Origin: Paenibacillus dendritiformis
GTDB taxonomy: Bacteria > Bacillota > Bacilli > Paenibacillales > Paenibacillaceae
Direction of reading: 5' to 3'
DNA: 64,000 nucleotides
Assembly: GCF_021654795.1 (NCBI RefSeq)
Contig: NZ_AP025344.1
Coordinates: forward strand, 3,100,501-3,164,500
Shown here: piece after piece, positions 8,447-16,385 of the stretch
How positions within the stretch are numbered: position 1 is the first letter of the stretch
Layout of the letters: every line of letters starts with the position of its first letter
Translations under genes and position numbers: made by a program
Notes under the pieces: generated by a model
The model's input: only the letters and a program-made list of their open reading frames with translations
Database searches by the model: none
What the model was told of the DNA's origin: nothing

Positions 8447-9925
8447 ATGTCATTGATCAAGGTAACTAACTTGACGTTTGCCTATGACGGCAGTTACGAC
8501 AACATTTTTGAGCATGTAAGTTTACAAATCGATACCAACTGGAAATTGGGCTTTACGGGGAGGAACGGCCGGGGGAAGACTACGTTTCTCAATCTGCTGC
8601 TCGGCAAGTATGAATACAGCGGAACGATTTCCTCTAACGTCAGCTTCGAGTATTTCCCGTTCCACGTCGAACACAAGGAAAATTATACATTCGATGTGGT
8701 AGCCGACATCTATCCGGACTACGAGCACTGGCAACTCATGCGCGAGTTTTCGCTGCTGAAGTTGTCAGAGGATGTGTTGTACCGGCCGTTCGACTCGTTG
8801 TCCAATGGAGAACAGACGAAGGTCATGCTGGCGGTCCTGTTTTTGAAGGAAAACAGCTTTTTGCTGATCGACGAGCCGACAAATCATCTGGATCTGCATG
8901 CTCGGAAGCTAGTAAGTGATTATTTGAACGGCAAGAGCGGTTTTATTTTGGTGTCACACGATCGGGCGTTTCTCGACAATTGTGTGGATCACATTCTTTC
9001 GATCAATAAGACCAATATCGAAATCCAGAACGGAAATTTTTCAGACTGGTGGGAGAATAAACAAAGACAGGACAATTTCGAACGGGCCGAGAACGAAAAG
9101 CTGAGGAAGGACATTAAGAGGCTGTCCGAAGCGGCCAAGCGAACGAGCAACTGGTCGCACGAAGTAGAAAAAACGAAAAACGGCACCCGTAACTCCGGCT
9201 CTAAGGTCGATAAGGGGTATATCGGTCACAAGGCCGCCAAAATGATGAAGCGATCCAAATCGATCGAGCAAAGACAGCAATCCGCGATCGAGGAACGATC
9301 TCAGCTTCTGAGAAACGTCGATAGCTCGGAAAGCCTGAAAATATCACAGATGACTTATCATAAACACCAATTGGTCGAGCTTGACCGCATTTCGATTCAT
9401 TATGGAGAGAAGAACGTTTGCCGCGACATCAGCTTTACTGTCGAGCAAGGGGATCGCATCGTGCTCTCCGGTCCGAACGGCTCAGGCAAATCCAGTTTGC
9501 TCAAACTGATTTGCGGCGAGGAAATACCTTATTCCGGCGTGTTTCGAAAAGGGAGCCAGATGAAAATTTCCTACGTTTCACAAGATACCTCGGAGTTGCG
9601 GGGCAATTTGTCGGAATTCGCCAGATCCAGCGGGATTGACGAAAGCTTATTCAAAGCGATTTTGAGAAAACTCGATTTTTCGCGCTTGCAATTCGAAAAG
9701 GACATCGCTTCGTTCAGCGGCGGTCAGAAGAAGAAGGTTCTGATCGCGAAAAGCCTCTGCGAACGCGCTCATTTGCATGTTTGGGATGAACCGTTTTATC
9801 GACGTCATTTCCAGGATGCAAATCGAAGAACTGCTGCTGGAGCATTCGCCAACTATCCTTTTTGTGGAGCACGACAGCGAGTTTTGCAGACATATCGCAA
9901 CAAAAATTGTGGAACTGAAAGTTAA
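8447..9925 (+). CDS. Lsa-type ABC-F ribosomal protection protein, frameshifted near the C-terminus
   Basis: A 492-residue frame with two ATPase domains and no membrane segments, so an ABC-F protein that acts on the ribosome. NBD1: Walker A GRNGRGKT (38-45), signature LSNGEQTKV, Walker B LLIDEPTNHLD. NBD2: Walker A GPNGSGKS, signature FSGGQKKKV, Walker B HVWDEP. Right after this last motif (about 9794) the reading frame shifts. The expected family ending resumes in the +1 frame (FIDVISRMQIEELL, then TILFVEHDSEF) and stops at 9935. The pattern fits a loss of about 5 nt. The encoded protein therefore lacks the D-loop and H-switch of NBD2 and carries about 40 unrelated residues. The start has an AAGGAGG site. 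Lsa members protect against lincosamides, pleuromutilins and streptogramin A. Activity of this copy is doubtful unless the shift is an artefact. Confidence 0.82.
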   Translation: MSLIKVTNLTFAYDGSYDNIFEHVSLQIDTNWKLGFTGRNGRGKTTFLNLLLGKYEYSGTISSNVSFEYFPFHVEHKENYTFDVVADIYPDYEHWQLMREFSLLKLSEDVLYRPFDSLSNGEQTKVMLAVLFLKENSFLLIDEPTNHLDLHARKLVSDYLNGKSGFILVSHDRAFLDNCVDHILSINKTNIEIQNGNFSDWWENKQRQDNFERAENEKLRKDIKRLSEAAKRTSNWSHEVEKTKNGTRNSGSKVDKGYIGHKAAKMMKRSKSIEQRQQSAIEERSQLLRNVDSSESLKISQMTYHKHQLVELDRISIHYGEKNVCRDISFTVEQGDRIVLSGPNGSGKSSLLKLICGEEIPYSGVFRKGSQMKISYVSQDTSELRGNLSEFARSSGIDESLFKAILRKLDFSRLQFEKDIASFSGGQKKKVLIAKSLCERAHLHVWDEPFYRRHFQDANRRTAAGAFANYPFCGARQRVLQTYRNKNCGTES

Positions 9926-9948
9926 TACACTCTAGGAGGATGAAAGCG

Positions 9949-10068
9949 ATGATCATTGAGGTTGAGGTTGTAGATGATTATGTGAACCGGTTCCTGCCTG
10001 TTGACCCGGTTCACAAAAAAATAAATCTGTTGCCGGAGTTTTACCAATCTATCGACAGATGCACGTAG
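9949..10068 (+). CDS. Small ORF (39 aa) between ABC-F and Cfr-like genes
   Basis: ATG at 9949 lies behind a strong CTAGGAGGATGAAAGCG site, and the frame runs 39 codons (MIIEVEVVDDYVNRFLPVDP...). No family is recognised. It contains a perfect 9-bp inverted repeat (9982-9990 with 10006-10014, GTGAACCGG). The native ABC-F stop would lie just upstream at 9933-9935, so the ORF would be translationally linked to it. It may be a regulatory peptide or a relic. Too short for certainty. Confidence 0.4.
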   Translation: MIIEVEVVDDYVNRFLPVDPVHKKINLLPEFYQSIDRCT

Positions 10069-10073
10069 CGATT

Positions 10074-10127
10074 ATGTCCGCATACGCAGCGTGTTTTTTC
10101 CTGCGTAGTTGGTTAATGACGCATTAA
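10074..10127 (+). CDS. Candidate 17-aa leader peptide of the Cfr-like gene
   Basis: The frame reads MSAYAACFFLRSWLMTH and stops at 10125-10127, exactly where the following terminator-like stem begins. The reading frame spans a hairpin (TACGCAG 10083-10089 with CTGCGTA 10101-10107). The position and geometry fit a ribosome-stalling leader, but its ribosome site is weak. Stalling by a peptidyl-transferase drug is inference. Confidence 0.35.
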   Translation: MSAYAACFFLRSWLMTH

Positions 10128-10175
10128 AGCGCCGGATGACGGTTGCTTTTTTGCATTTTCTCCGGCGGTAAGGAG
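10127..10175 (+). promoter_or_regulatory. Alternative hairpins (attenuator) before the Cfr-like gene
   Basis: AAGC-G-CCG (10127-10134) pairs with CGG-TT-GCTT (10140-10148), followed by TTTT, as a terminator. CGCCGGA (10130-10136) can instead pair with TCCGGCG (10161-10167), ending 2 nt before the TAAGGAG ribosome site. The two structures exclude each other. They suggest control at both transcription and translation start. Confidence 0.5.
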
Positions 10176-10180
10176 AACAC

Positions 10181-11212
10181 ATGAACCCAACCTCGAAATA
10201 TGAAACGATTGGGCAGATCTTGTCCGACTTCAACCAGCCTGCGTACCGGTATGGGCAAATTATGGACGCTATTTTCAAACAAAAAATTGCTGAATACGAA
10301 CGGATCGCCATGCTGCCTAAATTTTTGCGGGAAGAGCTGGCCCGGATGCTGGGTCCGTATGTTTCCAGCGTTATTCCGGTAAAGGAACTCACATCGCAGC
10401 AGGTCAGCAAGGTGCTGTTTGCCATCGGGGGCGGCGAACGCATAGAGGCCGTACGACTTTCCTATAAACGGGGGTGGCAATCGTATTGTATTTCCACTCA
10501 GTGCGGCTGCGGGTTCGGGTGCCGCTTTTGCGCCACCGGTACCATCGGCCTGAAACGAAATCTGACCGCAGACGAAATTACCGACCAATTGCTTCACTTT
10601 CACTTGAATGGCCACGCCCTGGACAGCGTGTCTTTCATGGGCATGGGGGAGGCGCTCGCCAACCCGCACCTTTTCGATGCGCTGGCGATCTTGACCAACC
10701 CGCATCTTTTCAGTTTAGGACATAGAAGAATTACGATTTCCACCATCGGCCTGTTGCCAGGAATCGATAGGTTGACGCGGGAGTTCCCACAGGTCAATCT
10801 AACCTTCTCGATGCATTCGCCGTTCGACGATCAACGGAGCGAACTGATGCCGATCAATAAGCGGTATCCGCTCCGCGACGTGTTGAATGCGTTGGATCGC
10901 CATATCCGGCATACGGGAAGAAAGGTGTATATCGCGTATATTCTTCTTCGAGGATTCAACGATTCGGCGGAGCATGCGAAAGCGGTTGCCGCCCTGTTAA
11001 GGGGAAGGGGATCTTGGGAACATCTTTACCACGTGAACCTAATTCCCTACAATTCGACCGAAGTGACGCCTCAAAGCTACTTGCCATCTGACCCTGAAAG
11101 GATCAAAATGTTCGTTCGGACATTGAAAAGAAATGGTGTGAACGTTACGGTCCGAACTCAATTCGGATCAGACATTAATGCGGCATGTGGACAGTTATAC
11201 CGGACTGAATAG
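10181..11212 (+). CDS. Cfr-like 23S rRNA (adenine-2503-C8) methyltransferase
   Basis: A 343-residue radical-SAM methyltransferase of the RlmN/Cfr family. The segment CISTQCGCGFGCRFCATGTI carries the 4Fe-4S motif C110-x3-C114-x2-C117. SFMGMGEALANP and ISTIGLLPGI follow, and the catalytic Cys lies in NAACGQLY (C336). These cysteines sit at a constant offset of 2 from C112/C116/C119/C338 of Staphylococcus Cfr. QCGC and TIGLKRNL match Cfr rather than RlmN (QVGC, KGGFSRNL). Cfr methylates C8 of A2503 and gives resistance to phenicols, lincosamides, oxazolidinones, pleuromutilins and streptogramin A. It probably belongs with the chromosomal Bacillales cfr-like (clb-type) genes. The start has a TAAGGAGAACAC site. 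Drug resistance itself is not shown by sequence. Confidence 0.88.
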   Translation: MNPTSKYETIGQILSDFNQPAYRYGQIMDAIFKQKIAEYERIAMLPKFLREELARMLGPYVSSVIPVKELTSQQVSKVLFAIGGGERIEAVRLSYKRGWQSYCISTQCGCGFGCRFCATGTIGLKRNLTADEITDQLLHFHLNGHALDSVSFMGMGEALANPHLFDALAILTNPHLFSLGHRRITISTIGLLPGIDRLTREFPQVNLTFSMHSPFDDQRSELMPINKRYPLRDVLNALDRHIRHTGRKVYIAYILLRGFNDSAEHAKAVAALLRGRGSWEHLYHVNLIPYNSTEVTPQSYLPSDPERIKMFVRTLKRNGVNVTVRTQFGSDINAACGQLYRTE

Positions 11213-11237
11213 TCGACGTTTGAAATGTAACATACAA

Positions 11238-11302
11238 TGCCTGCCGCAATGCATTTGCGACAGGCAAGAGAAACGGTTGCCGTGAAGAAGGCAGCCGTTT
11301 TC
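11238..11302 (+). terminator. Two consecutive hairpins after the Cfr-like gene
   Basis: TGCCTGCCGCAA pairs with TTGCGACAGGCA (11238-11266). AAACGGTTGCC pairs with GGCAGCCGTTTT (11271-11302). Only a short T run follows, so termination strength is uncertain. The remaining stretch to 11580 holds no supported gene; CGAACATACGTGCT near 11475 is a weak LexA-box lookalike. Confidence 0.5.
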
Positions 11303-11580
11303 TGCTATGTTAAGAGACGCGATTTTTACATAATTGTGCAGTAACTTTAAGGGATCTCGCAATGAATGGTCAATCGATATACCCTTTAAAAAGAGGTATC
11401 CTTCAGGGCCCTCGGCAGACCGACTTGAAGCTCGTCAAGGCATACGGTAACCTGCGGGTCGATGGACTTTTGCGAACATACGTGCTATAATCGATCCTCC
11501 ATCTTGATTGATTTTTCCTTAGATTTGAAGCAATGAAAAGGCTTGCCGATTTTCAAAACGATCATTTGGAGGAATGTAAT

Positions 11581-12045
11581 GTGGCAACGATTGCAGAGGT
11601 CTCTCAGGACTTAGAGAGATTTACAGTTTTTATTTCTAATTTAATCCCTTACTCTGATGATGTTCTATGCACACCAATAGTTGGTGCATGGTCGATTCGG
11701 GACATTATTAGTCATATTATGGGTTGGGACAAAAACTTTAGCAAGACACTTAACCAGGTTATAAACAATGAAGAAGTAAAACTGGAAGAACATCACGATG
11801 TACAGGCCTTTAATGAAGCATCCGTGGCTTTCGGCAGAAAAATGAAACTGCAAGATTTACTACAGGAAGCAATTTCCCAACGCAAACAACTGATAATAAA
11901 ACTCAATATGGTGTCTGAATCAGCATTCGCCAGACAATTCCATAATAGCGCGTATACGCTGGAAACTTTTTTGCAAGAAATGTTTATTAACCATGATAAG
12001 CACCACGAAGAACAAATAAGAAAATATCTTCAAACGGTTCGATAA
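11581..12045 (+). CDS. DinB/YfiT-like four-helix-bundle protein
   Basis: About 154 residues from GTG at 11581, which follows GGAGGAATGTAAT. An upstream ATG at 11533 lacks a ribosome site. The sequence has the helical pattern of the DinB_2 superfamily: WSIRDIISHIMGWDKNF near residue 40 and MFINHDKHHEEQI near the C-terminus. The spaced histidines are the usual metal ligands of this fold. Family functions are diverse (thiol transferases, ClbS-type hydrolases), so no substrate is assigned. It stands alone between terminators. Confidence 0.75.
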   Translation: MATIAEVSQDLERFTVFISNLIPYSDDVLCTPIVGAWSIRDIISHIMGWDKNFSKTLNQVINNEEVKLEEHHDVQAFNEASVAFGRKMKLQDLLQEAISQRKQLIIKLNMVSESAFARQFHNSAYTLETFLQEMFINHDKHHEEQIRKYLQTVR

Positions 12046-12192
12046 AATAATTGGGAAAAGAACCACTCCTTGATCATGAGACAGAATAATAGCCGAGTTC
12101 AGTAATTTCTATCCGGAATGTTCTTGGCGAAAACTCATCACAATTGTTAGCACAGCACCATCGTCATAAATATCAAAGGAGGCAAAAACAGT

Positions 12193-12576
12193 ATGAAAAT
12201 CATTGTTACCAGTATATTCGTCCAAAATCAAGACAAGGCACTGGAGTTTTATTCAGAAAAACTGGGGTTTGTAAAAAAGGAGGACATTCCCATGGGGAAA
12301 TTTAGGTGGATAACGCTTGTTTCTCCCGATGATCCAGAGGGTACCGAGCTTTTACTCGAACCGAATGACCATCCAGCCGCAAAGGAGTACCAAAAGAAGC
12401 TGTTTGCCGAAGGCATCCCAGTAACAATGTTTGGCGTTGCTGATATTCATAAAGAGTACAAACGATTAATGGAAAAAGGCGTGAAGTTCACTATGGAACC
12501 GACAGAAATGGGCAAGGTCACAATAGCTGTCTTCGACGATACATGCGGCAACCTTATTCAGATCGTGCAGAAGTAA
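12193..12576 (+). CDS. VOC (glyoxalase/bleomycin-resistance fold) protein
   Basis: A 127-residue single VOC unit: ITSIFVQNQDKALEFYSEKLGF-type opening (written in part), the middle strand WITLVSPDDPEGTELLLEP, and the closing FDDTCGNLIQIVQK with the usual Glu replaced by Gln. The start is ATG at 12193 behind AAAGGAGGC. VOC proteins act as metal-dependent lyases, dioxygenases or drug-binding proteins. The substrate cannot be inferred here. It stands alone. Confidence 0.82.
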   Translation: MKIIVTSIFVQNQDKALEFYSEKLGFVKKEDIPMGKFRWITLVSPDDPEGTELLLEPNDHPAAKEYQKKLFAEGIPVTMFGVADIHKEYKRLMEKGVKFTMEPTEMGKVTIAVFDDTCGNLIQIVQK

Positions 12577-12696
12577 CTTGATGACGACGTTTGAAGCGCT
12601 AAGGGAGAACCTCAGCACGACTGCAAAGTGATGATTCAGCAATTTCGAGCCACCATCCCAGCTTGTTTGACGCTTGCCAGCTAACCGGCCATCTCC

Positions 12697-13037
12697 CTAC
12701 TTTACAAGCCCCTTCAAATAGTCCGGGAGCAGCGGATAGAAATCCGGCTTGAAGGGAACGCCGTTGTCCGCGTAAGGGATTTTGTTGGCGGCGAAGAGGG
12801 GTGACAAGTCCACATATTCGACGTTGTCTTCATCGGCCAACTGTTCAAGCGCGTGGTTGAAGTACGTAGGAGGGCGAGATCGAGCGCCGCACCGCTCGGG
12901 GCGATGACATTCGCCGGATCCAGTTTGTTCAGATAGGACAACGCCCCTAGGGAAATGTTGCAGCAAATGTTGACGAGGTTCAAGGGAGCATTGAACATTG
13001 ATATGCTCCCCGCACAGTAGACACGCGTAATATTCAA
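12697..13037 (-). pseudogene. Frameshifted remnant, possibly an SGNH/GDSL-type hydrolase C-terminus
   Basis: Two overlapping minus-strand frames each carry plausible protein. The upstream frame reads LNLVNICCNISLGALSYLNK, and the downstream frame reads YFNHALEQLADEDNVEYVDL up to a stop at 12697. They switch near 12860. The downstream part resembles the end of secreted SGNH-fold hydrolases, but the match is loose. Neither frame has a ribosome site, so the locus is probably dead. The surrounding stretch 12577-13102 holds nothing else I can support. Confidence 0.4.
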
Positions 13038-13102
13038 CCAGAATGGATATCAGCCGTTATCCAGATAAAGGGGCTAGAATAATGTAGGATGGAGGTGAGT
13101 GC

Positions 13103-13846
13103 ATGAGACATAAATTCATCAACAGCAAAATGCTAAAAGGAAAGCCCTTGTCACAGGATCACGTCCTATCTCGTCACGTTCCGGAAACCCATTGGTATCA
13201 TGCCGCGACTCTTACCAAGATGCTCCAATCCTTCGCTGTATTATATATCAAACCCGATAAAGGTTCCTCAGGAACGGGGATTATCCGGGTCAAGAGGCTT
13301 AATAAGTCGGAAAGTCTGGTTTCATTCAAGGAATCGTCCAAAAAGTACCCCAATACACAAATCGCATCCGAAGTAGCAAAGAGAATGCACCGCGAAAAAA
13401 AGTACATTATCCAGCAAGGGATTCCACTAGCGACCTATCGACAGAAACCTTTTGATCTGCGGATTGTGCTGCAGAAACCCTCCAACCAGTGGTTGCTTAC
13501 CTGGATGAGCGCCAAAGTCGCGCCTAGATCGAATTCCATCGTCACGAATGTGGCAAAAGGAGCTCGCGATGCGAATATTAAGGAAGTCCTTCGAGGAGCC
13601 GACCAACAGCTAAACGTACCCGCAGTTCTGAAAGAGTTAAGCGGTGTTTCCTGCAAAATCGCACGTAAATTGGGTTCTCGTTTCCCCCTTCGAATCGTCG
13701 GATTGGATATGGGGATCGACAAGAAAGGAAAGGTATGGTTTATCGAGGCTAACACGAGACCTAGCTTTCACGGATTAAACAAGTTCGATCCTGTGCAATA
13801 CCGAAGATATCTTCTTGCAAAGAAGCAGACAGAAGCAAATAGCTGA
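13103..13846 (+). CDS. YheC/YheD-family ATP-grasp protein (spore coat associated)
   Basis: A 247-residue ATP-grasp protein. YIKPDKGSSGTGIIRVKR is the nucleotide-binding N-lobe. FDLRIVLQKPSNQWLLTW and VGLDMGIDKKGKVWFIEANT form the C-lobe with its metal-binding Glu-x-Asn. This is the YheC/D family, known from Bacillus spore coats. The start is ATG at 13103 behind GGAGGTGAGTGC. The gene is monocistronic. It supports a spore-forming host. The ligated substrate is unknown. Confidence 0.85.
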   Translation: MRHKFINSKMLKGKPLSQDHVLSRHVPETHWYHAATLTKMLQSFAVLYIKPDKGSSGTGIIRVKRLNKSESLVSFKESSKKYPNTQIASEVAKRMHREKKYIIQQGIPLATYRQKPFDLRIVLQKPSNQWLLTWMSAKVAPRSNSIVTNVAKGARDANIKEVLRGADQQLNVPAVLKELSGVSCKIARKLGSRFPLRIVGLDMGIDKKGKVWFIEANTRPSFHGLNKFDPVQYRRYLLAKKQTEANS

Positions 13847-13959
13847 AAAGTTCGTGTAATAAGGCAAAGGACTCAACGTTGAAGAATGTTCACAAAATAG
13901 TTTAGGTTTATCTATTGTAAATAGCTAGTTAGAGGATAAACTAAAAGGGAGCATGCAAT

Positions 13960-14169
13960 TTGAATCTACGGCGTGTGGAACAACAGTTTCATTCACGATT
14001 AAAATGGAATAGAGGACTACAAAGGCGTAGTCTTGCTGAAGCAAAGAGGCTTAAGGTTATCGCATTCCTACTTGATAGGAAGCGGTATAACTTTAGGCCT
14101 CTTTGCGCCTATTTTCTGGTATGGGGAAATCAGGAAAGGGCAGAAGAATTGTTAGAGGAAGTCATATAG
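13960..14169 (+). CDS. Small hypothetical protein
   Basis: A 69-residue frame from TTG at 13960, about 10 nt after AAGGGAG. It is basic at the N-terminus (NLRRVEQQFHSRLKWNRGLQ) and has an acidic helical end (NQERAEELLEEVI). No family is recognised. Its ribosome site and the lack of competing frames favour a real gene, but the evidence is thin. Confidence 0.4.
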   Translation: MNLRRVEQQFHSRLKWNRGLQRRSLAEAKRLKVIAFLLDRKRYNFRPLCAYFLVWGNQERAEELLEEVI

Positions 14170-14208
14170 CGTAGTGAACTTTGTTTCATACCTCAGAGGA
14201 GGGTACCC

Positions 14209-14667
14209 ATGAGTATCGATAAAAAGATGATTGAAGAGATGGTTCGTAAAATCATCATGGAAAAAGTAGGGGCTGATGCTATTGAACAGAACGTTCATAG
14301 AGGTCCTGGAGGGATTACTTCTGTTAAAGTGCCAAATATGAAAGTAACAGAAGAGGATCGTCTCGATACAGGCAACCCTAATGATATCGTCTATTGCAAA
14401 GATCTTTTTTCGCTAAAGGAAAGTCCGAGACTTGGCTGCGGTATCATGGAGATGAAAGAAACAACCTTTGACTGGACACTTAACTATGATGAAATTGATT
14501 ATGTGATTGAGGGACATCTGGATGTTATCATTGATGGTACAAAGGTGTCAGCTGGTCCAGGAGAAGTGATCCTGATTCCAAAAGGAAGTAAGATTCAATT
14601 TTCTGTGCCAGAATATGCACGATTTATCTATGTAACATATCCGGCTAACTGGGCAGAACAAGCGTAA
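14209..14667 (+). CDS. EutQ-like cupin protein (stand-alone copy)
   Basis: A 152-residue protein. Residues 1-35 form a helix with EEMVRKIIMEKVG that resembles targeting helices of microcompartment proteins. The cupin barrel follows (IDYVIEGHLDVIIDGTKVSA, then GEVILIPKGSKIQF), ending in FIYVTYPANW as in EutQ. EutQ proteins have acetate-kinase activity or assist microcompartment assembly. The start is behind GAGGAGGG. This copy lies 3 kb outside the microcompartment locus and shares only the EutQ fold with the 21.2-21.9 kb copy. It may serve another compartment or be a remnant of one. Confidence 0.72.
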   Translation: MSIDKKMIEEMVRKIIMEKVGADAIEQNVHRGPGGITSVKVPNMKVTEEDRLDTGNPNDIVYCKDLFSLKESPRLGCGIMEMKETTFDWTLNYDEIDYVIEGHLDVIIDGTKVSAGPGEVILIPKGSKIQFSVPEYARFIYVTYPANWAEQA

Positions 14668-14670
14668 CAT

Positions 14671-14811
14671 TCTAATTTCTACTCGCCGGAGGATAAGCGG
14701 TTTATATCGGAGGATACGTATGAAGGGGAACTGACGAACCCGCTGAGTTGGAATCGGTATATGTATGTGCAGAATAATCTGCCGAAATATATTGACCCAA
14801 GTGGACATTGA
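14671..14811 (+). pseudogene. Rhs-repeat core C-terminal remnant
   Basis: Just after the EutQ-like stop, the frame NFYSPEDKRFISEDTYEGEL, then NPLSWNRYMYVQNNLPKYID, ends in PSGH and a stop. This is the conserved Rhs/YD-repeat core boundary motif (RYYxPxxGRFxxxD...NPLSLNRYxYxxNNPxxYxDPxG). The rest of the several-kb gene is gone, so this is a relic of a polymorphic toxin or wall-associated Rhs gene. Confidence 0.8.
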
Positions 14812-14867
14812 TCAAGCAACAATCAACAAGGTTGATTAAATCGTCAGAACTAAATCAAATTTTTATC

Positions 14868-14896
14868 AAAGTGCCTGTAATTCATACGGGCACTTT
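14868..14896. terminator. Bidirectional terminator
   Basis: AAAGTGCC and GGGCACTTT pair around a 12-nt loop, with A-rich and T-rich flanks on both sides. It separates the Rhs relic from the leftward IS1380 relic. Confidence 0.6.
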
Positions 14897-15657
14897 ATTT
14901 GTTACTTTTTGTTACATAGAATAGGAATGTCCTCAAGTTCTTGTCATTCATGTCCCAAAGTTCTTGAACCATGCGCACGAGCAGCGGCGAATCGGTGATT
15001 CGGCGGGCATAGTCCAGACTGTGCGATAGAAACGCAGCCGCTTCTTTTTGCACATGCCTGCTGACTTCGCGCAGATTGACGTTGATGCCATAGCCTTCCT
15101 GCCCTAGATAGGCAAAAAACGGCGCATAGCCTTCCACCTTTTTGTACGTCGGGGACACGCCTTCTTCGCCTTCTTTCCGGGTATGACTATTGTCGAACGG
15201 CGAGACGTCCAGGTCCAGGGGGAGCCAGGACAACGTTTTCCCTTCAGGGAGGGTGACCTGAACAGGGGTCAGCGGTGCGTTCAGAGCATGCAGCAAGTCC
15301 GCCGACTCTTCGAGCAGAATCGTCTGCCAGTCGTAGCTGTGGGCGGCGGCTAAATCCAGCCGCTGCCGAAGAGTGGGAGAGGACGTGACATGTTTCAGGA
15401 CTAAGGATTTCGCGAAAAACCGGTCCTCCCGAAAGGGTTCGATCTGGTCGAAATCGCTTTTCCCCTGGCACAGCAATCCAAGATAAGCCAGGACCACATC
15501 CGGGTGAGTGACGGTAGGGTGCTGTGCACCGGGCAGAGAGTACCGAATGAGACGTTTGGCAATTCGAGTATGAGAAAGAAGCAGGCCAATGAGAGCCAAA
15601 CCGGAGAGCGGTGAGCCACTCCACGGACTGATCGAGTTGAAAACGCATAGGGTTCAT
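14895..15657 (-). pseudogene. IS1380-family transposase remnant
   Basis: Two minus-strand frames join into an IS1380-type transposase N-terminus: MNPMRFQLDQSVEWLTAL from 15657 in one frame, then ALIGLLLSHTRIAKRLI and VVLAYLGLLCQGKSDFDQIE in the next. Further conserved pieces are FFAYLGQEGYGINVNLREVS and DSPLLVRM. The sequence then breaks off and ends at a stop at 14895, about half the usual length (roughly 440 residues). A frameshift near 15600 and the lost C-terminal half make it inactive. Confidence 0.75.
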
Positions 15658-15888
15658 GTGTGCACCTCCCAGGTGAATTCAAGACATACGGGAATTCTTC
15701 CCTTTTCGTTAGTTTACTTCACCGGGGGCTGTTTTTCTAACCTTTTCAGTTTTTTGTTTCACGGATTCAGGGATACTTCAAAGTTCCATTCTTTAACAAT
15801 ATCGTAACATATTATACATTCCCCCTATTTTATTTCGTGGTAGAATTTACCTGAAAGAAGGATTACATCCAAATTGGGAGGGATAGTT

Positions 15889-16335
15889 TTGAAAACAAAA
15901 AGACCAAAATCGCTAGTGAAAAAATGTACAGGAATTGCGTTAGCAAGTGTAATTGGATTTAGTAGTCTTGGTGTCATCGCAACGAGTGTAAGTGCCGCTG
16001 AAAATAAGAACCAGGTTAATGTGAACCAATCACTTAAAGCAGAAGAAATAACGATTACTCAGTTACGGGTTACTATCCAGCATAAAGATGATCCCTTTAT
16101 TAATCATGTTAAAATATTCATTGATAAGCACCTGGAAGAATCGGAATTTTTATGGGGGAAAGTTAGTAATTCGTTGAAAAGAGATATCGTGGATCTACTT
16201 ACAGGAGATAAAAAAGACTACTCTTACAAAGTTAGTAGAGCTCTTATTGTGCACTTTTTAGAGGTCCCGTCCTTATTAAAATCATCAAGTGCAGAATTTA
16301 AAAAAGATATCCTTCAATTACTCAAATACTTATAG
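15889..16335 (+). CDS. Small secreted protein of unknown function
   Basis: About 148 residues from TTG at 15889 behind GGGAGGGATAGTT. The N-terminus KTKRPKSLVKKCTGIALASV plus a hydrophobic core ending in SVSAAE is a clear Sec signal peptide. The mature part is about 110 residues, charged and helical (FIDKHLEESEFLWGKVSNSL, KRDIVDLLTG, KKDILQLLKYL), without cysteines. No family is recognised. The gene is AT-rich compared with its neighbours and ends at a strong terminator, which suggests acquisition. Confidence 0.6.
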   Translation: MKTKRPKSLVKKCTGIALASVIGFSSLGVIATSVSAAENKNQVNVNQSLKAEEITITQLRVTIQHKDDPFINHVKIFIDKHLEESEFLWGKVSNSLKRDIVDLLTGDKKDYSYKVSRALIVHFLEVPSLLKSSSAEFKKDILQLLKYL

Positions 16336-16342
16336 ATATGTG

Positions 16343-16380
16343 TAATAAGGTCTACTCATCTAATGGAGTAGACCTTATTA
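16343..16380. terminator. Strong 15-bp stem terminator
   Basis: TAATAAGGTCTACTC pairs perfectly with GAGTAGACCTTATTA around an 8-nt loop, 8 nt after the secreted-protein stop. Confidence 0.7.
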
Positions 16381-16385
16381 CATTC

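Noticed and set aside
10181..11212. Housekeeping RlmN
   Set aside because: QCGC and TIGLKRNL plus the short N-terminus fit Cfr, not RlmN. Linkage to an ABC-F gene also favours Cfr.
11400..11500. LexA-box-like CGAACATACGTGCT with a short reverse coding-like segment
   Set aside because: The box is imperfect and no SOS gene follows. Probably chance or a decayed relic.
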